Shown one piece after another: positions 50,462 through 59,950 of a stretch of 64,000 bases of DNA. The notes under the pieces are model-generated. The model did not search any database and was not told the origin of the DNA. It saw only the letters and a list, made by a program, of their open reading frames with translations. Source of the DNA: Zobellella iuensis (GTDB taxonomy: Bacteria > Pseudomonadota > Gammaproteobacteria > Enterobacterales > Aeromonadaceae); assembly GCF_016746085.1 (NCBI RefSeq), contig NZ_JAERTZ010000026.1, forward strand, positions 310,001 to 374,000, written 5' to 3'. A program made the position numbers and the translations under genes. How positions within the stretch are numbered: the first letter of the stretch is position 1; each line of letters starts with the position of its first letter.

Positions 50462-51560
50462 ACATCGCCGTCAACGCCCGCTGTGGGAGCTGTTGCATCT
50501 GGACTGGCCGCTGCTGCTGGCGCTGCTGGCCCTGCTGGCCGCCAGCATGGCCATTCTCTACTCCGCCACCGGCGAAGACCTCGACTCCGTGACCCGCCAG
50601 GGCGTGCGCATCGGCCTGTCCCTGGTGGTGATGCTGGTGCTGGCCCAGTTGCCCCCCAGTTTCTATGCCCGCTGGGCGCCGCCGGTGTTCGCCCTGGGAG
50701 TGGTGCTGCTGGTGCTGGTGCTGTTGATCGGCGACATCGGCAAGGGCGCCCAGCGCTGGCTGGAGGTGGGCTCCTTCCGTTTCCAGCCGTCGGAGATCAT
50801 GAAGCTGGTGATGCCGATGATGATAGCCGCCTACATCAGCCGCTACCCGCTGCCCCCCAACCTGCTGCACGTGGCCCTGGCCCTGGGACTGGTGATTTTC
50901 CCCACCCTGCTGATCGCCAAACAGCCGGATCTGGGCACTTCCCTGCTGGTGGCCGCTTCCGGCTTTTTCATCATCTTCCTGGCGGGCATGTCCTGGCGAC
51001 TGATCCTGGCGGCGGCGGCGATGATGGCCGCCTTTCTGCCGGCGCTCTGGTTCTTCCTGATGCACGATTACCAGAAGCGACGGGTTCTGACTCTGCTCAA
51101 CCCCGAGAGCGATCCCCTGGGCGCCGGTTATCATATTATCCAGTCCAAGATAGCCATCGGCTCCGGCGGCCTCTGGGGCAAGGGCTGGCTGCAGGGCACC
51201 CAGTCCCAGCTGGAGTTTCTGCCCGAACGGCACACCGACTTTATTTTCGCGGTGCTGAGCGAGGAATTCGGCCTGGTCGGGGTCAGCCTGCTGATGCTGC
51301 TGTACCTCTTTATCATCGGCCGCGGCCTTTATATCTCGGTCCAGGCCCAGGGTGCCTTTGCCCGCCTGCTGGGCGGCGCCCTGACCCTGACGTTTTTTGT
51401 CTATGTATTTGTCAATATCGGCATGGTCAGTGGTCTGCTGCCGGTGGTGGGGGTACCCCTGCCGTTAATCAGTTACGGCGGTACCTCCATGGTGACACTG
51501 ATGGCCGGATTTGGCATCCTCATGTCTGTTCATACTCATAAGCGCCTGTTGGCGAAATAA
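50454..51560 (+). CDS. mrdB: Peptidoglycan glycosyltransferase RodA (MrdB)
   Basis: This 368-residue SEDS protein (E. coli RodA is 370) has about ten membrane helices and polymerises glycan strands with PBP2. SEDS signature segments include [28 protein letters not shown], and the C-terminal [15 protein letters not shown]. The start is the ATG at 50454, inside the end of mrdA. Confidence 0.96.
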   Translation: MNKHRRQRPLWELLHLDWPLLLALLALLAASMAILYSATGEDLDSVTRQGVRIGLSLVVMLVLAQLPPSFYARWAPPVFALGVVLLVLVLLIGDIGKGAQRWLEVGSFRFQPSEIMKLVMPMMIAAYISRYPLPPNLLHVALALGLVIFPTLLIAKQPDLGTSLLVAASGFFIIFLAGMSWRLILAAAAMMAAFLPALWFFLMHDYQKRRVLTLLNPESDPLGAGYHIIQSKIAIGSGGLWGKGWLQGTQSQLEFLPERHTDFIFAVLSEEFGLVGVSLLMLLYLFIIGRGLYISVQAQGAFARLLGGALTLTFFVYVFVNIGMVSGLLPVVGVPLPLISYGGTSMVTLMAGFGILMSVHTHKRLLAK

Positions 51561-51572
51561 AAGGATTACCGA

Positions 51573-52544
51573 ATGCGCCTTGCCCTTTTTTCTGCGGCCG
51601 TCCTCCTGACATCTTCCATCCAGGCCAGCGAGCCCAACGGTGAGCAACAGCAATGGCTGGACGAGCTGGCCGGCAAGTTCGAGCTGCCCGTGGCCGAGCT
51701 GAGCCAGGCCATGGCCCAGGCCAATTATCAGCAGGGTATCATCGATGCCATGACCCGGCCGGCCGAAGCCAAGCCCTGGCACCAGTACAGACCCATCTTC
51801 CTGACGGAAAAACGGCTGCAACAGGGCGTGGAATTCTGGCAACAGCACCGGGAACTGCTGGAGCGGGCCGAGCAGGAGCTGCAGGTGCCGGCCCAGATCA
51901 TCGCCGCCATCATCGGGGTGGAAACCTTTTACGGCGCCCACATGGGCAGCCACAAGGTGCTGGACGCCCTCTATACCCTGGGGTTCCATTACCCGCCCCG
52001 GGGCCCCTTCTTCCGCTCCGAATTCGGTCACTACCTGCAACTGGCCAAGGAGCAGGGCTGGACGCTGGATGAACCCAAGGGCTCCTATGCCGGCGCCATG
52101 GGCATGGGCCAGTTCATCTCCTCCAGCTATCGCCATTACGCCGTCGACTTCAACGGCGACGGTCACATCAACCTGTTCGAAGCCACCGATGCCATCGGCA
52201 GCGTGGCCAATTATTTCCACGAGCACCGCTGGCAATGGGGCGAGGACGTCGCCTACCCCGCCATGGTCACCCACCCCGAGGCCGCCGAGGCGCTGCTGAG
52301 CCCGGCCCTGGACATCGACAAGACCTGGGCCGAGCTGGCGGCCGCCGGCGTCCTGGTGGAGCCGGAGCTGGATGCGGGCACCCCGGTGAAGCTTATCAAG
52401 CTGGATGGCCTCGAAGGCCCCGAATATTGGGTGGTAAGACATAACTTTTACGTGATTACCCGCTATAATCGCAGCCCATTGTATGCCATGGCCGTTTATC
52501 AACTCAGTGAGCAAATCAAGCAGGCTTATGAACACTCTCACTAA
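51573..52544 (+). CDS. mltB: Lytic murein transglycosylase B, apparently not lipidated
   Basis: This 323-residue family 3 transglycosylase cleaves peptidoglycan with 1,6-anhydro product formation. The catalytic Glu is in IIGVETFYGAHMG (near residue 115), with GSYAGAMGMGQF and YAVDFNGDGHINLF further on. The signal peptide (1-18, LLTSSIQASE) has no lipobox Cys, whereas E. coli MltB is an outer-membrane lipoprotein. A soluble periplasmic enzyme is therefore expected. It overlaps rlpA by 17 bp. Confidence 0.93.
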   Translation: MRLALFSAAVLLTSSIQASEPNGEQQQWLDELAGKFELPVAELSQAMAQANYQQGIIDAMTRPAEAKPWHQYRPIFLTEKRLQQGVEFWQQHRELLERAEQELQVPAQIIAAIIGVETFYGAHMGSHKVLDALYTLGFHYPPRGPFFRSEFGHYLQLAKEQGWTLDEPKGSYAGAMGMGQFISSSYRHYAVDFNGDGHINLFEATDAIGSVANYFHEHRWQWGEDVAYPAMVTHPEAAEALLSPALDIDKTWAELAAAGVLVEPELDAGTPVKLIKLDGLEGPEYWVVRHNFYVITRYNRSPLYAMAVYQLSEQIKQAYEHSH

Positions 52545-53349
52545 ACGTGTATTGCCCCTGGCGGCCCTTTGGCTGGCGGCTTGCAGCAGCCAGCCGGAGC
52601 GCCAGGCCGGCAAGGATGCCGCCTGGGACAAGGAAACCGCCGGCGGCCGTTACGCCATGCGCCAGGACAAGGCGCCCACGGCGCCGCCCAACCTGGACCA
52701 CGTCAAGGATGCGGTGCCCCGCTACGAGCCCTACAGCCGCCAGGGCAACAAGGACTACAACGTCTGGGGCCAGGATTATGTGGTATGGCGGGATGTGGAA
52801 AACTACAAGGACGAAGGCATGGCGTCCTGGTACGGCTCCAAGTTCCACGGCTACCATACCTCCAATGGCGAGGTGTACGATATGTACACCATGACCGCCG
52901 CCCACAAGCACCTGCCGCTGCCCTCCTTCGTGCGGGTGACCAACACCAGCAACGGCAAGCAGGTGGTGGTCCGGGTCAACGACCGGGGGCCTTTTCACGG
53001 CGGCCGGGTGATCGACCTGTCCTATGCCGCCGCCTACAAGCTCGGCATGCTGGAAACCGGCACGGCGCCGGTGAAGGTGGAGCTGATCAGGGTGGCTCCC
53101 AGCGGCAAGGAAACCCGGCTGGCAGAATCCCAGGGGGGCAAGCATATCCAGTTGCTGGCCACCCGCTCCGCCGATACGGCCAAGGAACTTGCCGCCCGCC
53201 TGAGCAAGGAGTATGGTTTTCCCGCCCGGGTCGAACGCCAGTCGGAATGGTATCGGCTGCAGATGGGGCCTATCCCGGCCAGCAGGACCGAAGCGACCCT
53301 GGCCCGCCTGATCGCCGAAGGCTATTCCCAGGCTTATTTTTTGAACTGA
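52528..53349 (+). CDS. rlpA: Septal-ring lytic transglycosylase RlpA family lipoprotein
   Basis: This 273-residue lipoprotein has lipobox LWLAAC (Cys near residue 18), a double-psi beta-barrel domain with EGMASWYGSKFHGYHTSNGE and VRVNDRGPFHGGRVIDLS (the catalytic-type Asp region), and a C-terminal SPOR domain (about 200-273; IQLLATRSADTAKELAARL). SPOR binds denuded glycans at the septum. The ATG at 52528 lies inside mltB. Confidence 0.93.
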   Translation: MNTLTKRVLPLAALWLAACSSQPERQAGKDAAWDKETAGGRYAMRQDKAPTAPPNLDHVKDAVPRYEPYSRQGNKDYNVWGQDYVVWRDVENYKDEGMASWYGSKFHGYHTSNGEVYDMYTMTAAHKHLPLPSFVRVTNTSNGKQVVVRVNDRGPFHGGRVIDLSYAAAYKLGMLETGTAPVKVELIRVAPSGKETRLAESQGGKHIQLLATRSADTAKELAARLSKEYGFPARVERQSEWYRLQMGPIPASRTEATLARLIAEGYSQAYFLN

Positions 53350-53413
53350 ACCGCCTTATTTTCACCTTAAACCGGCAGTTACTGCCCATTTGAACAGGGA
53401 CCAGACAGACGTT

Positions 53414-54586
53414 ATGCGCATGGTTAATACTCTCCCCTCCTTATTGCTCGCCGCCTTGGTGTCCTTTTCCACCCAGGCACAGACCACAGCGCCGATGATC
53501 CCGGAGCCGCCGGCCATCGCCGCCAAGTCCTATGTACTGATGGATTACGCCAGTGGCCAGGTTCTGGTTTCCCAGCAGGCCCATGAGCAACTGCCGCCGG
53601 CCAGCCTGACCAAGATGATGACCTCCTATATCCTGGGCCAGGCGCTGCAGGAAGGTAAGGTCAAGCGGGAAGACATGGTGACCGTGAGCGAAGCCGCCTG
53701 GGCCCAGAATTTTCCCGGCTCCTCGGTGATGTTTCTGGAAGTGGGCCGGCAGGTCAGCATCGATGACCTGAACCGGGGCATCATCATCCAGTCCGGCAAC
53801 GACGCCACCATCGCCGTGGCCGAGCACCTGGCCGGCAGCGTCAACTCCTTTGCCGATCTGATGAACTCCTGGGCCGCCCGCTTAGGCATGAAGGACAGCT
53901 ACTTCGTCACCCCCCATGGCCTGCACAGCGATGAGATGGTCACCACCGCCTACGACATGGCGCTGCTGGCCCAGGCCCTGATCCGCGACGTGCCGGAGGA
54001 ATACGCCATCCATGCCGAAAAATCCTTTACCTTCAACGGCATCACCCAGCACAACCGCAACTCCCTGCTGTGGGATCAGTCGCTGAATGTGGACGGCGTC
54101 AAGACCGGCCACGTCAACCAGGTCGGCTACAACCTGGTGTCCTCCGCCACCAAGGACGACATGCGCCTGATCGCCGTGGTGATGGGCGCCGCCAACGAGC
54201 GGGTACGGGCCGCCGAAAGCAAGAAACTGCTGACCTACGGCTTCCGTTTCTATCAGACCCTGACCCCTTACCAGGCCGGTACCAAGCTTATCGATCAACG
54301 TATCTGGATGGGTGACAAGGACAGCGTCGCCCTGGGGGTAGACCAGGCCGTGTCGGTGACCATTCCCCGCGGTCAGGCCCAGAACCTGCAGGCCGATTTC
54401 ACCCTCGACAAGGCGCTGAAGGCACCGCTGGTCAAGGGGGAGCCGGTGGGTACCCTGCATCTGAAGCTGGCCGGTGAAGACGTCATCACCCTGCCGCTGG
54501 TGGCGCTGGAAGACATCGAACAGGGCGGACTGTTCAGCCGCCTGATCGACTATATCAAGCTGTTGGTCCAGGGACTGTTCAGCTAA
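53414..54586 (+). CDS. dacA: D-alanyl-D-alanine carboxypeptidase (PBP5 type)
   Basis: This 390-residue low-mass PBP trims the terminal D-Ala of pentapeptides. A signal peptide (1-23, ending TQAQ) is followed by SxxK in ASLTKMM, SGN in IIQSGNDAT, and KTG in [11 protein letters not shown]-terminal domain ends in an amphipathic membrane anchor ([16 protein letters not shown]). ATG at 53414 is preferred; ATG at 53420 is the alternative and neither has a strong ribosome site. Confidence 0.95.
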   Translation: MRMVNTLPSLLLAALVSFSTQAQTTAPMIPEPPAIAAKSYVLMDYASGQVLVSQQAHEQLPPASLTKMMTSYILGQALQEGKVKREDMVTVSEAAWAQNFPGSSVMFLEVGRQVSIDDLNRGIIIQSGNDATIAVAEHLAGSVNSFADLMNSWAARLGMKDSYFVTPHGLHSDEMVTTAYDMALLAQALIRDVPEEYAIHAEKSFTFNGITQHNRNSLLWDQSLNVDGVKTGHVNQVGYNLVSSATKDDMRLIAVVMGAANERVRAAESKKLLTYGFRFYQTLTPYQAGTKLIDQRIWMGDKDSVALGVDQAVSVTIPRGQAQNLQADFTLDKALKAPLVKGEPVGTLHLKLAGEDVITLPLVALEDIEQGGLFSRLIDYIKLLVQGLFS

Positions 54587-54589
54587 TCC

Positions 54590-54622
54590 GACAACGGGGG
54601 CCCTGGCCCCCGTTGTCCGTTT
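54590..54622 (+). terminator. Terminator after dacA
   Basis: A 13-bp stem GACAACGGGGGCC/GGCCCCCGTTGTC with a 2-base loop is followed by CGTTTT. Confidence 0.8.
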
Positions 54623-54749
54623 TGAGTCCGCCATTAATACCCCTGCAACTTGTCGGTTTCAGATTAGCCGGTTTTATGATAAAAATGCGACACAGGTTAT
54701 GGAAGAAACGTCCATCTGCCACCGAATACCGCACGTTGCAAAGGTTGCC

Positions 54750-55013
54750 ATGAACACCAAATTTGATGAGTTACTCGAATTTCCCTGCCGTTTCCCGTTC
54801 AAGGTGCTGGGCCTGGCCGACAGCCGCCTGCCGGATATGATCGTCGAAGTACTGCAACAGCACGCCCCGGGCGATTACAGCCCCCAGGTCCGCCCCAGCA
54901 GCAAGGGCAACTACCATGCGGTGACCGTGCAGGTCACGGTGCACAGCAAGGAGCAGGTAGAGCGGCTGTATCAGGAGCTGGGCAAGCTGGACTTGGTCAA
55001 GTACGTACTCTAG
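54750..55013 (+). CDS. ybeD: YbeD/DUF493 family protein
   Basis: This 87-residue alpha/beta protein is close to E. coli YbeD, with [19 protein letters not shown] at the start and [20 protein letters not shown] in the centre. Its fold resembles the ACT/regulatory domain; the function is unclear. The ATG at 54750 matches the family; the frame is open 17 codons upstream without similarity. It is 9 bp before lipB, as in E. coli. Confidence 0.93.
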   Translation: MNTKFDELLEFPCRFPFKVLGLADSRLPDMIVEVLQQHAPGDYSPQVRPSSKGNYHAVTVQVTVHSKEQVERLYQELGKLDLVKYVL

Positions 55014-55022
55014 GGCACCGCC

Positions 55023-55676
55023 ATGCAGCAGGATCATCTCACCGTCAGATATTGGGGACAGGCCTCCTACGAGCATGTCTGGCATACCATGCAGCTGTTC
55101 ACCGATCGACGGGATGAACACACCGAAGATGAATTCTGGTTGGTGGAACACCTGCCGGTCTTTACCCAGGGGCAGGCCGGCAAGCCGGAGCATATCCTGG
55201 ACTCGGGCGAGATCCCCCTGGTGCAGACCGATCGGGGCGGCCAGGTCACCTATCATGGTCCGGGCCAGCTGGTACTCTATCTGCTGCTGGACGTGCGCCG
55301 CAAAAAACTGGGGGTGCGTCATCTGGTCACCTCGATGGAGTCGGCCATCATCAGTCTGCTGGCGCTCTACCAGATTGAAGCCTATGCCAAGCCCGATGCC
55401 CCCGGCGTTTACGTCGGCGAGAGCAAAATCGCCTCCCTCGGCCTGCGCGTACGCCGCGGCTGCTCTTTCCATGGCCTGGCGCTGAACGTCAATATGGACC
55501 TCAACCCCTTCCTGCGCATCAACCCCTGCGGCTATGCGGGCATGGCCATGACCCAGTGCTGCGCCCTCGGCGGCCCACAAAGCCTTGAAGAAGCCCAATC
55601 CCGGCTGGTACCCTTGCTGGCGGAACAGCTTGGCTATCAACATCTCTACTACACCACAGAGAAAATGAAATTATGA
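55023..55676 (+). CDS. lipB: Octanoyltransferase LipB
   Basis: This 217-residue enzyme transfers octanoate from ACP to lipoyl domains. The signature [18 protein letters not shown] is near residues 69-86. The catalytic Lys is in GESKIASLG, and the Cys in [13 protein letters not shown] near residue 169. It overlaps lipA by 4 bp. Confidence 0.96.
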   Translation: MQQDHLTVRYWGQASYEHVWHTMQLFTDRRDEHTEDEFWLVEHLPVFTQGQAGKPEHILDSGEIPLVQTDRGGQVTYHGPGQLVLYLLLDVRRKKLGVRHLVTSMESAIISLLALYQIEAYAKPDAPGVYVGESKIASLGLRVRRGCSFHGLALNVNMDLNPFLRINPCGYAGMAMTQCCALGGPQSLEEAQSRLVPLLAEQLGYQHLYYTTEKMKL

Positions 55677-56638
55677 GCAAACCTGTACGCGTCGAGCCTG
55701 GCGTAAAATTGCGTGACGCCGACAAGATGGCCCTGATCCCGGTCAAGTACATGCCAGAGGCGGAAGAGGAAGTGCTGCGCAAGCCGGAGTGGATGAAGAT
55801 CAAGCTTCCTCCCAGCAACCAGCGCATACAGGGGCTCAAGAACATCATGCGCGAGAACAAGCTGCATTCGGTATGCGAGGAGGCTTCCTGCCCCAACCTG
55901 CCCGAGTGCTTCAACCACGGCACCGCCACCTTTATGATCCTCGGCGCCATCTGTACCCGCCGCTGCCCCTTCTGCGACGTAGCCCACGGCCGTCCGCTGG
56001 CGCCGGATCCGGAAGAGCCGGCCAAGCTGGCCAAGACCATCAAGGAGCTGGGCCTGAAATACGTGGTGATCACCTCGGTGGATCGGGACGACCTGCGCGA
56101 CGGCGGGGCCCAGCACTTCGCCGACTGCATCCGCGCCATCCGCGAGCAGAGCCCCAACACCAAGATCGAGATCCTGACCCCGGACTTCCGCGGCCGCATG
56201 GACACCGCCCTCGAGCTCCTGAAGGACACCCCGCCGGACGTGTTCAACCACAACCTGGAAACCGCCCCGCGCCTGTACCGGGTGGCCCGTCCCGGCGCCG
56301 ACTACAAGTGGTCGCTGGAGCTGCTGCGCCGGTTTAAGGACATGCACCCCCAGGTGGCCACCAAGTCCGGCCTGATGATGGGCCTGGGCGAGACCAACGA
56401 GGAAATCGTGGAAGTGCTCAAGGATCTGCGCGAGCACAACGTCACCATGCTGACCCTGGGCCAGTACCTGCAGCCCAGCCGCCACCACCTGCCGGTGAAA
56501 CGCTATGTGCCGCCCGCCGAGTTCGACGAACTGAAAGCCGTGGCCGACAGCATCGGCTTCAGCCACGCCGCCTGCGGCCCCTTCGTCCGCTCTTCCTACC
56601 ACGCGGACCTGCAAGCCCAGGGCGTGGAAGTCAAATAA
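55673..56638 (+). CDS. lipA: Lipoyl synthase
   Basis: This 321-residue radical-SAM enzyme inserts two sulfurs into octanoyl groups. The auxiliary cluster motif [12 protein letters not shown] and the radical-SAM CTRRCPFC are both intact (residues about 68-99), and the C-terminal RSSYHAD contains the Ser ligand of the sacrificial cluster. It ends the operon, with a terminator two bases after its stop. Confidence 0.97.
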   Translation: MSKPVRVEPGVKLRDADKMALIPVKYMPEAEEEVLRKPEWMKIKLPPSNQRIQGLKNIMRENKLHSVCEEASCPNLPECFNHGTATFMILGAICTRRCPFCDVAHGRPLAPDPEEPAKLAKTIKELGLKYVVITSVDRDDLRDGGAQHFADCIRAIREQSPNTKIEILTPDFRGRMDTALELLKDTPPDVFNHNLETAPRLYRVARPGADYKWSLELLRRFKDMHPQVATKSGLMMGLGETNEEIVEVLKDLREHNVTMLTLGQYLQPSRHHLPVKRYVPPAEFDELKAVADSIGFSHAACGPFVRSSYHADLQAQGVEVK

Positions 56639-56639
56639 C

Positions 56640-56666
56640 AAAAAGGAGCCGAAAGGCTCCTTTTTG
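56640..56666 (+). terminator. Terminator after lipA
   Basis: AAAAAGGAGCC pairs with GGCTCCTTTTT around a GAAA loop. The same stem sequence recurs in the aroG terminator 270 bp away. Confidence 0.93.
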
Positions 56667-56714
56667 CTGACGCTCCTGATTACCGTCGGAAGCAATAAAA
56701 TCGGCCCAAGGACG

Positions 56715-56735
56715 GACTCCACCGACACGCTGTAA
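56715..56735. repeat. Decayed fragment of the larger palindromic element
   Basis: ACTCCACCGACACGCTGTAAA resembles the arm ACCTCCGCCGACACGCCGCAAG at 63679. It lies in the gene-free stretch 56667-56908, which otherwise holds only structured-repeat copy 1. Confidence 0.4.
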
Positions 56736-56790
56736 AATCAGACATAAAAAGCAAGCGACTCCCATGCCAAAACAGGCGGACTGAGGAAAC

Positions 56791-56880
56791 GGCTCCGCCG
56801 GCCCTCCGCGCCAGGGAAGGCGCGGCGGAGCCCCCATGGATGGGTCCACGGCGTGCCGGAGGAGTAGTGCCCTTTGGCCG
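56791..56880. repeat. Branched palindromic repeat, copy 1
   Basis: Inner hairpin 1 is CTCCGCGCC/GGCGCGGcGGAG and inner hairpin 2 is CCCAT-GG-ATGGG. The outer arms CTCCgCCGGC and GCCGGaGGAG enclose both. The right flank continues AGTGCCCTTTGGCCG as in copy 3, but the matching left flank is lost. It sits between the lipA and aroG terminators, so it is probably not in either transcript. Confidence 0.85.
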
Positions 56881-56908
56881 CCTCTCCGGGGAGAATCAGA
56901 CCGCATCG

Positions 56909-56944
56909 ACACTAAAAAGGAGCCCTTCGGCTCCTTTTTAGTGT
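56909..56944 (-). terminator. Terminator of aroG
   Basis: A perfect 16-bp stem ACACTAAAAAGGAGCC/GGCTCCTTTTTAGTGT with a 4-base loop lies 12 bp past the aroG stop; both strands carry T-runs. Confidence 0.93.
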
Positions 56945-56956
56945 GCAACTATCGGC

Positions 56957-58012
56957 TCAGGCCTGGCGGCGGGCGGTGACCGCATCGGCCAGTTGGACCA
57001 GCAGGGCCTCGGTGTCTGCCCAGCCGATGCAGGCGTCGGTGATGCTCTGGCCGAAGGTCAACGGCTTGCCTTCCTCCAGATCCTGGCGTCCGGCCACCAG
57101 GTGGCTTTCCACCATCACCCCCATGATGGCCTGCTGGCCGGCGGCCAGCTGCGCGCACACGTCCTCGCACACCACCATCTGGCGCTGGTACTGCTTGCTG
57201 CTGTTGGCGTGGCTGAAATCGATCATCAGCTTCTGCGGCAGGCCGGCCTTGGCCAGCCCGTCGCACACCGCCGCCACATGCTCGGCGCCGTAGTTCGGCT
57301 CCTTGCCGCCCCGCAGTATGATGTGGCAGTCCGGGTTGCCGGCGGTGGCAACGATGGCGGAGTGGCCGAACTTGGTCACCGACAGGAAATGATGCGAGGC
57401 GCTGGCGGCGCCGATGGCGTCCACCGCCACCTTGATGGTGCCGTCGGTGCCGTTCTTGAAGCCCACCGGACAGGACAGGCCGGAGGCCAGCTCCCGGTGC
57501 ACCTGGGATTCGGTGGTGCGCGCACCTATGGCGCCCCAACTCATCAGATCGGCCACATACTGGGGGGTGATCATGTCGAGGAATTCGCTGGCGGTGGGCA
57601 GGCCCAGATCGTTGAGATCCAGCAGCAGCTTGCGGCCGATGCGCAGGCCGTCGTTGATCTGGAAGCTGTTGTCCAGGTAAGGGTCGTTGATCAGCCCCTT
57701 CCAGCCGACGGTGGTGCGCGGCTTCTCGAAATAGACCCGCATCACGATTTCGAGCCGGTCGCCATACTGGTCACGCAGCGGCTTGAGCCGCTTGCCGTAT
57801 TCCACCGCCGCCGCCGGATCGTGAATGGAGCAGGGCCCAATCACCACCAGCAGCCGATCGTCCTCGCCGGTGAGAATACGGTGGATGGCCTGGCGGGATT
57901 CGAACACCGTGGTCGAGGCGGTATCGGTAGCCGGGTACTTCTCCAGCACCGCTATCGGCGGCAACAGTTCTTTGATTTCATTGATGCGGATATCGTCGGT
58001 TTGAAAATGCAT
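56957..58012 (-). CDS. aroG: 3-deoxy-7-phosphoheptulonate synthase (DAHP synthase, AroG type)
   Basis: This 351-residue enzyme condenses PEP and erythrose 4-phosphate in the first step of the shikimate pathway. It is very close to E. coli AroG (350), with DDIRINEIKELLPPIAVLEK, LLVVIGPCSIHDP, VYFEKPRTTVGWKGL and DFSHANSSKQ. AroG is the phenylalanine-sensitive isozyme; feedback type is inferred from overall similarity. Only a TGTAAA half-site (58097-58102) hints at TyrR control. Confidence 0.95.
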   Translation of the reverse strand: MHFQTDDIRINEIKELLPPIAVLEKYPATDTASTTVFESRQAIHRILTGEDDRLLVVIGPCSIHDPAAAVEYGKRLKPLRDQYGDRLEIVMRVYFEKPRTTVGWKGLINDPYLDNSFQINDGLRIGRKLLLDLNDLGLPTASEFLDMITPQYVADLMSWGAIGARTTESQVHRELASGLSCPVGFKNGTDGTIKVAVDAIGAASASHHFLSVTKFGHSAIVATAGNPDCHIILRGGKEPNYGAEHVAAVCDGLAKAGLPQKLMIDFSHANSSKQYQRQMVVCEDVCAQLAAGQQAIMGVMVESHLVAGRQDLEEGKPLTFGQSITDACIGWADTEALLVQLADAVTARRQA

Positions 58013-58177
58013 GGGTAACCCTGATTGCTGTGCTGAGCCGGAGGCTCGTTTTTATCGAAAAAGACTGAATTCAATCTATCCCGAGCAAGGGCCGGCTGTA
58101 AACGTCCGATTGGCCTGCGGGGCCAATTGTTTGATAGGAATTGCCGATGAGTCTGATAATAAAGAACCGCTGGATAA

Positions 58178-58197
58178 TAAAGTGATAACCATTATCA
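58178..58197 (+). promoter_or_regulatory. Strong Fur box upstream of the DUF2061 gene
   Basis: TAAAGTGATAACCATTATCA matches the 19-bp Fur consensus at about 15 of 19 positions, and its last 15 bases fit the 7-1-7 form at 13 of 14. It is the best Fur candidate in the window and lies 32 bp before the small membrane-protein gene. Confidence 0.75.
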
Positions 58198-58229
58198 TTT
58201 AATTTATATCCCAGCCGGAGAACGACATC

Positions 58230-58439
58230 ATGTACAAGACCATCACCTTTGCCATTGTGCACTTTACCGTCGCCTTTACCGTGGCCTGGCTGCTGTCCGG
58301 CGACCTGCTGGTCGGCGGACTTATCGCCCTGGTCGAGCCCATGGTCAACACCGTCGCCTACTTCTTTCATGAGAAGGCCTGGAGCAAATTCGGCCAACGC
58401 CGCCGCTTTAAGCTGGACAACATGGGCCTCGGGGTGTGA
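58230..58439 (+). CDS. DUF2061 small membrane protein, probably iron-regulated
   Basis: This 69-residue protein has two hydrophobic helices (about residues 8-24 and 27-45) and the DUF2061 pattern YKTITFAIVHFTVAFTVAW, then EPMVNTVAYFFHEKAW. Function is unknown; some DUF2061 domains are fused to adenylylsulfate kinase or transport modules elsewhere. CGGAG precedes the ATG. The upstream Fur box suggests induction under iron limitation. The DUF2750 gene follows after 34 bp. Confidence 0.88.
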   Translation: MYKTITFAIVHFTVAFTVAWLLSGDLLVGGLIALVEPMVNTVAYFFHEKAWSKFGQRRRFKLDNMGLGV

Positions 58440-58473
58440 ACATGCGAGAAAAGTTCCATCACGAGACAGCACC

Positions 58474-58875
58474 ATGAGCTATACCCTTACCGCCGCCGAC
58501 AAGGCCGCCGCCCAGACCATGCGGGATGATGAACGTTTCAACCATTTCGTGGCCCGGGTGTGCGAACACGAAGAAATCTGGATTCTTACCGACGAACACG
58601 GCTGCATGATGCTGACCTCGGACGACGATGAAGACTGTATCCCGGTCTGGCCCCATGCGGATTATGCCAAGGAGTGGGCGGTGGACGACTGGAGCCAGTG
58701 CAAGCCCGAAGCGGTCAGCCTCAAGGTCTGGCTGGCACGCTGGGTGCCCGGCATGGAAGAAGACGAGCTGATGGTGGCGGTGTTCCCCACTCCCGATGCC
58801 ACCGGCGTGGTGGTCGACCCCTATGAGCTGAAAGACGCCATCGACCGCAAGCAGGCACTGGGGCGGCGTAACTGA
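58474..58875 (+). CDS. DUF2750 family protein
   Basis: This 133-residue cytoplasmic acidic protein contains [18 protein letters not shown], then [20 protein letters not shown] near the end, as in DUF2750 proteins. Function is unknown. The ATG at 58474 fits the family N-terminus; the frame is open upstream only across the previous gene. Its stop overlaps the next start (TGATG), so the two are probably translated together. Confidence 0.85.
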   Translation: MSYTLTAADKAAAQTMRDDERFNHFVARVCEHEEIWILTDEHGCMMLTSDDDEDCIPVWPHADYAKEWAVDDWSQCKPEAVSLKVWLARWVPGMEEDELMVAVFPTPDATGVVVDPYELKDAIDRKQALGRRN

Positions 58876-59315
58876 TGCAAATCTGGGTCGATGCGGATGC
58901 CTGCCCCAAGGTGATTCGCGATATTCTGTTTCGCGCCGCCGAGCGCACGCAAACCCCGCTGACCATGGTCGCCAATCATCCCCTGCCCCTGCCCGGCTCG
59001 ACGCTGATAAAACAGCTGCAGGTGCCCAAGGGATTCGATGTGGCCGACAACGAAATCGTGGCCCGGCTCGCCGCCGGGGATATTCTGATCACCGCCGACA
59101 TCCCGCTGGCCGCCGAAGCGCTGGAGAAAGACGCCCGGGTGCTGAGTCCGCGCGGTGAGCGGTTCGAGCAGGACACCATCCGGGCCAAACTCACCATGCG
59201 CGATTTTATGGATACGATGCGCGCCAGCGGAGTCCAGACCGGCGGCCCGCCGAGCCTGAGCCCCGCCGACCGCCAGGCCTTCGCCAATCAGCTGGATCGG
59301 CTGCTGCGCCAGTAA
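58875..59315 (+). CDS. yaiI: UPF0178/YaiI-family protein (DUF188)
   Basis: This 146-residue protein has the YaiI/YqxD pattern: [18 protein letters not shown] at the start, [22 protein letters not shown] in the middle, and [21 protein letters not shown] at the end. The acidic residues (VDAD, DIPLA) recall PIN-like nuclease folds, but no activity is proven. The ATG shares a base with the preceding stop. Confidence 0.9.
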   Translation: MQIWVDADACPKVIRDILFRAAERTQTPLTMVANHPLPLPGSTLIKQLQVPKGFDVADNEIVARLAAGDILITADIPLAAEALEKDARVLSPRGERFEQDTIRAKLTMRDFMDTMRASGVQTGGPPSLSPADRQAFANQLDRLLRQ

Positions 59316-59398
59316 TTGCCTGACAGACACCGCCCGCCGGCTGATTTAACGGCCGGCCGGGCTTACACTGCCGGCCCTGTGCTTCCAGGAGATGTACC

Positions 59399-59941
59399 AT
59401 GTTCAAGCCCGTTATTGTTCTCTTTTCCCTGCTGCTGACCGCCTGTGCCGGCGTCAGCCAGTACAGCGTGGCGGAAAGCGAAATAGAAAGATCCCTCTAT
59501 ACCCTGCTGGAAGAGCAGGCGCCGCGCTTCACCCAGGGCCTGGTGCAGACCCGGGTCGACCACCTGAACCTGCAGATAGGTCCCGACAACCGCCAGGTGG
59601 TGCGCCTGAACCTTAAGGGCGAAACCGCCATCAACGCCCTGGTGGCCCGCATCCCCGCCCAGCTCGACCTGGCGATAGAAGGCCGGCCGGTGTACGACCG
59701 CCAGCAGAACGCCATCTTTATCCGCGATCTCAACCTGCTGCAGAGCAAGGTGGACGCCTTCGGCTACCAGGGCGACATGGCCGCCGCCTCCGCCGGCATG
59801 ATGCAGCTGGTGCGCGCCGTGCTGGAAAACCAGCCGGTCTACCGGCTCGACGACAGCCGCTACGGCTGGCTGAAGACGGTGCCGGTGGCCATGGATATCG
59901 CCCCGGGCCGGCTGGTGTTCAGTCCCCGTTTCAGCGACTAG
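59399..59941 (+). CDS. DUF1439 (YceB-like) lipoprotein
   Basis: This 180-residue lipoprotein has lipobox LLLTACAG (Cys near residue 16) and the DUF1439 pattern SVAESEIERSLYTLLE, then YDRQQNAIFIRDLNLLQ. E. coli YceB has the same fold; function is not established. It stands alone after UPF0178, with AGGAG 6 bp before the ATG. Heptamer arrays begin 9 bp after its stop. Confidence 0.88.
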   Translation: MFKPVIVLFSLLLTACAGVSQYSVAESEIERSLYTLLEEQAPRFTQGLVQTRVDHLNLQIGPDNRQVVRLNLKGETAINALVARIPAQLDLAIEGRPVYDRQQNAIFIRDLNLLQSKVDAFGYQGDMAAASAGMMQLVRAVLENQPVYRLDDSRYGWLKTVPVAMDIAPGRLVFSPRFSD

Positions 59942-59950
59942 GTGGTTGCA

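Noticed and set aside
56836-56930. Short peptide starting at ATGGATGGG inside the branched repeat
   Set aside because: The reading comes from the hairpin sequence, differs in length among copies and has no ribosome-binding site.
58035-58053. Terminator on the plus strand upstream of aroG
   Set aside because: GAGCC-GGA-GGCTC with a T-run is only a 5-bp stem and no plus-strand gene ends before it.
58097-58102. TyrR box upstream of aroG
   Set aside because: Only one TGTAAA half-site is present; the second half at the required spacing is missing.
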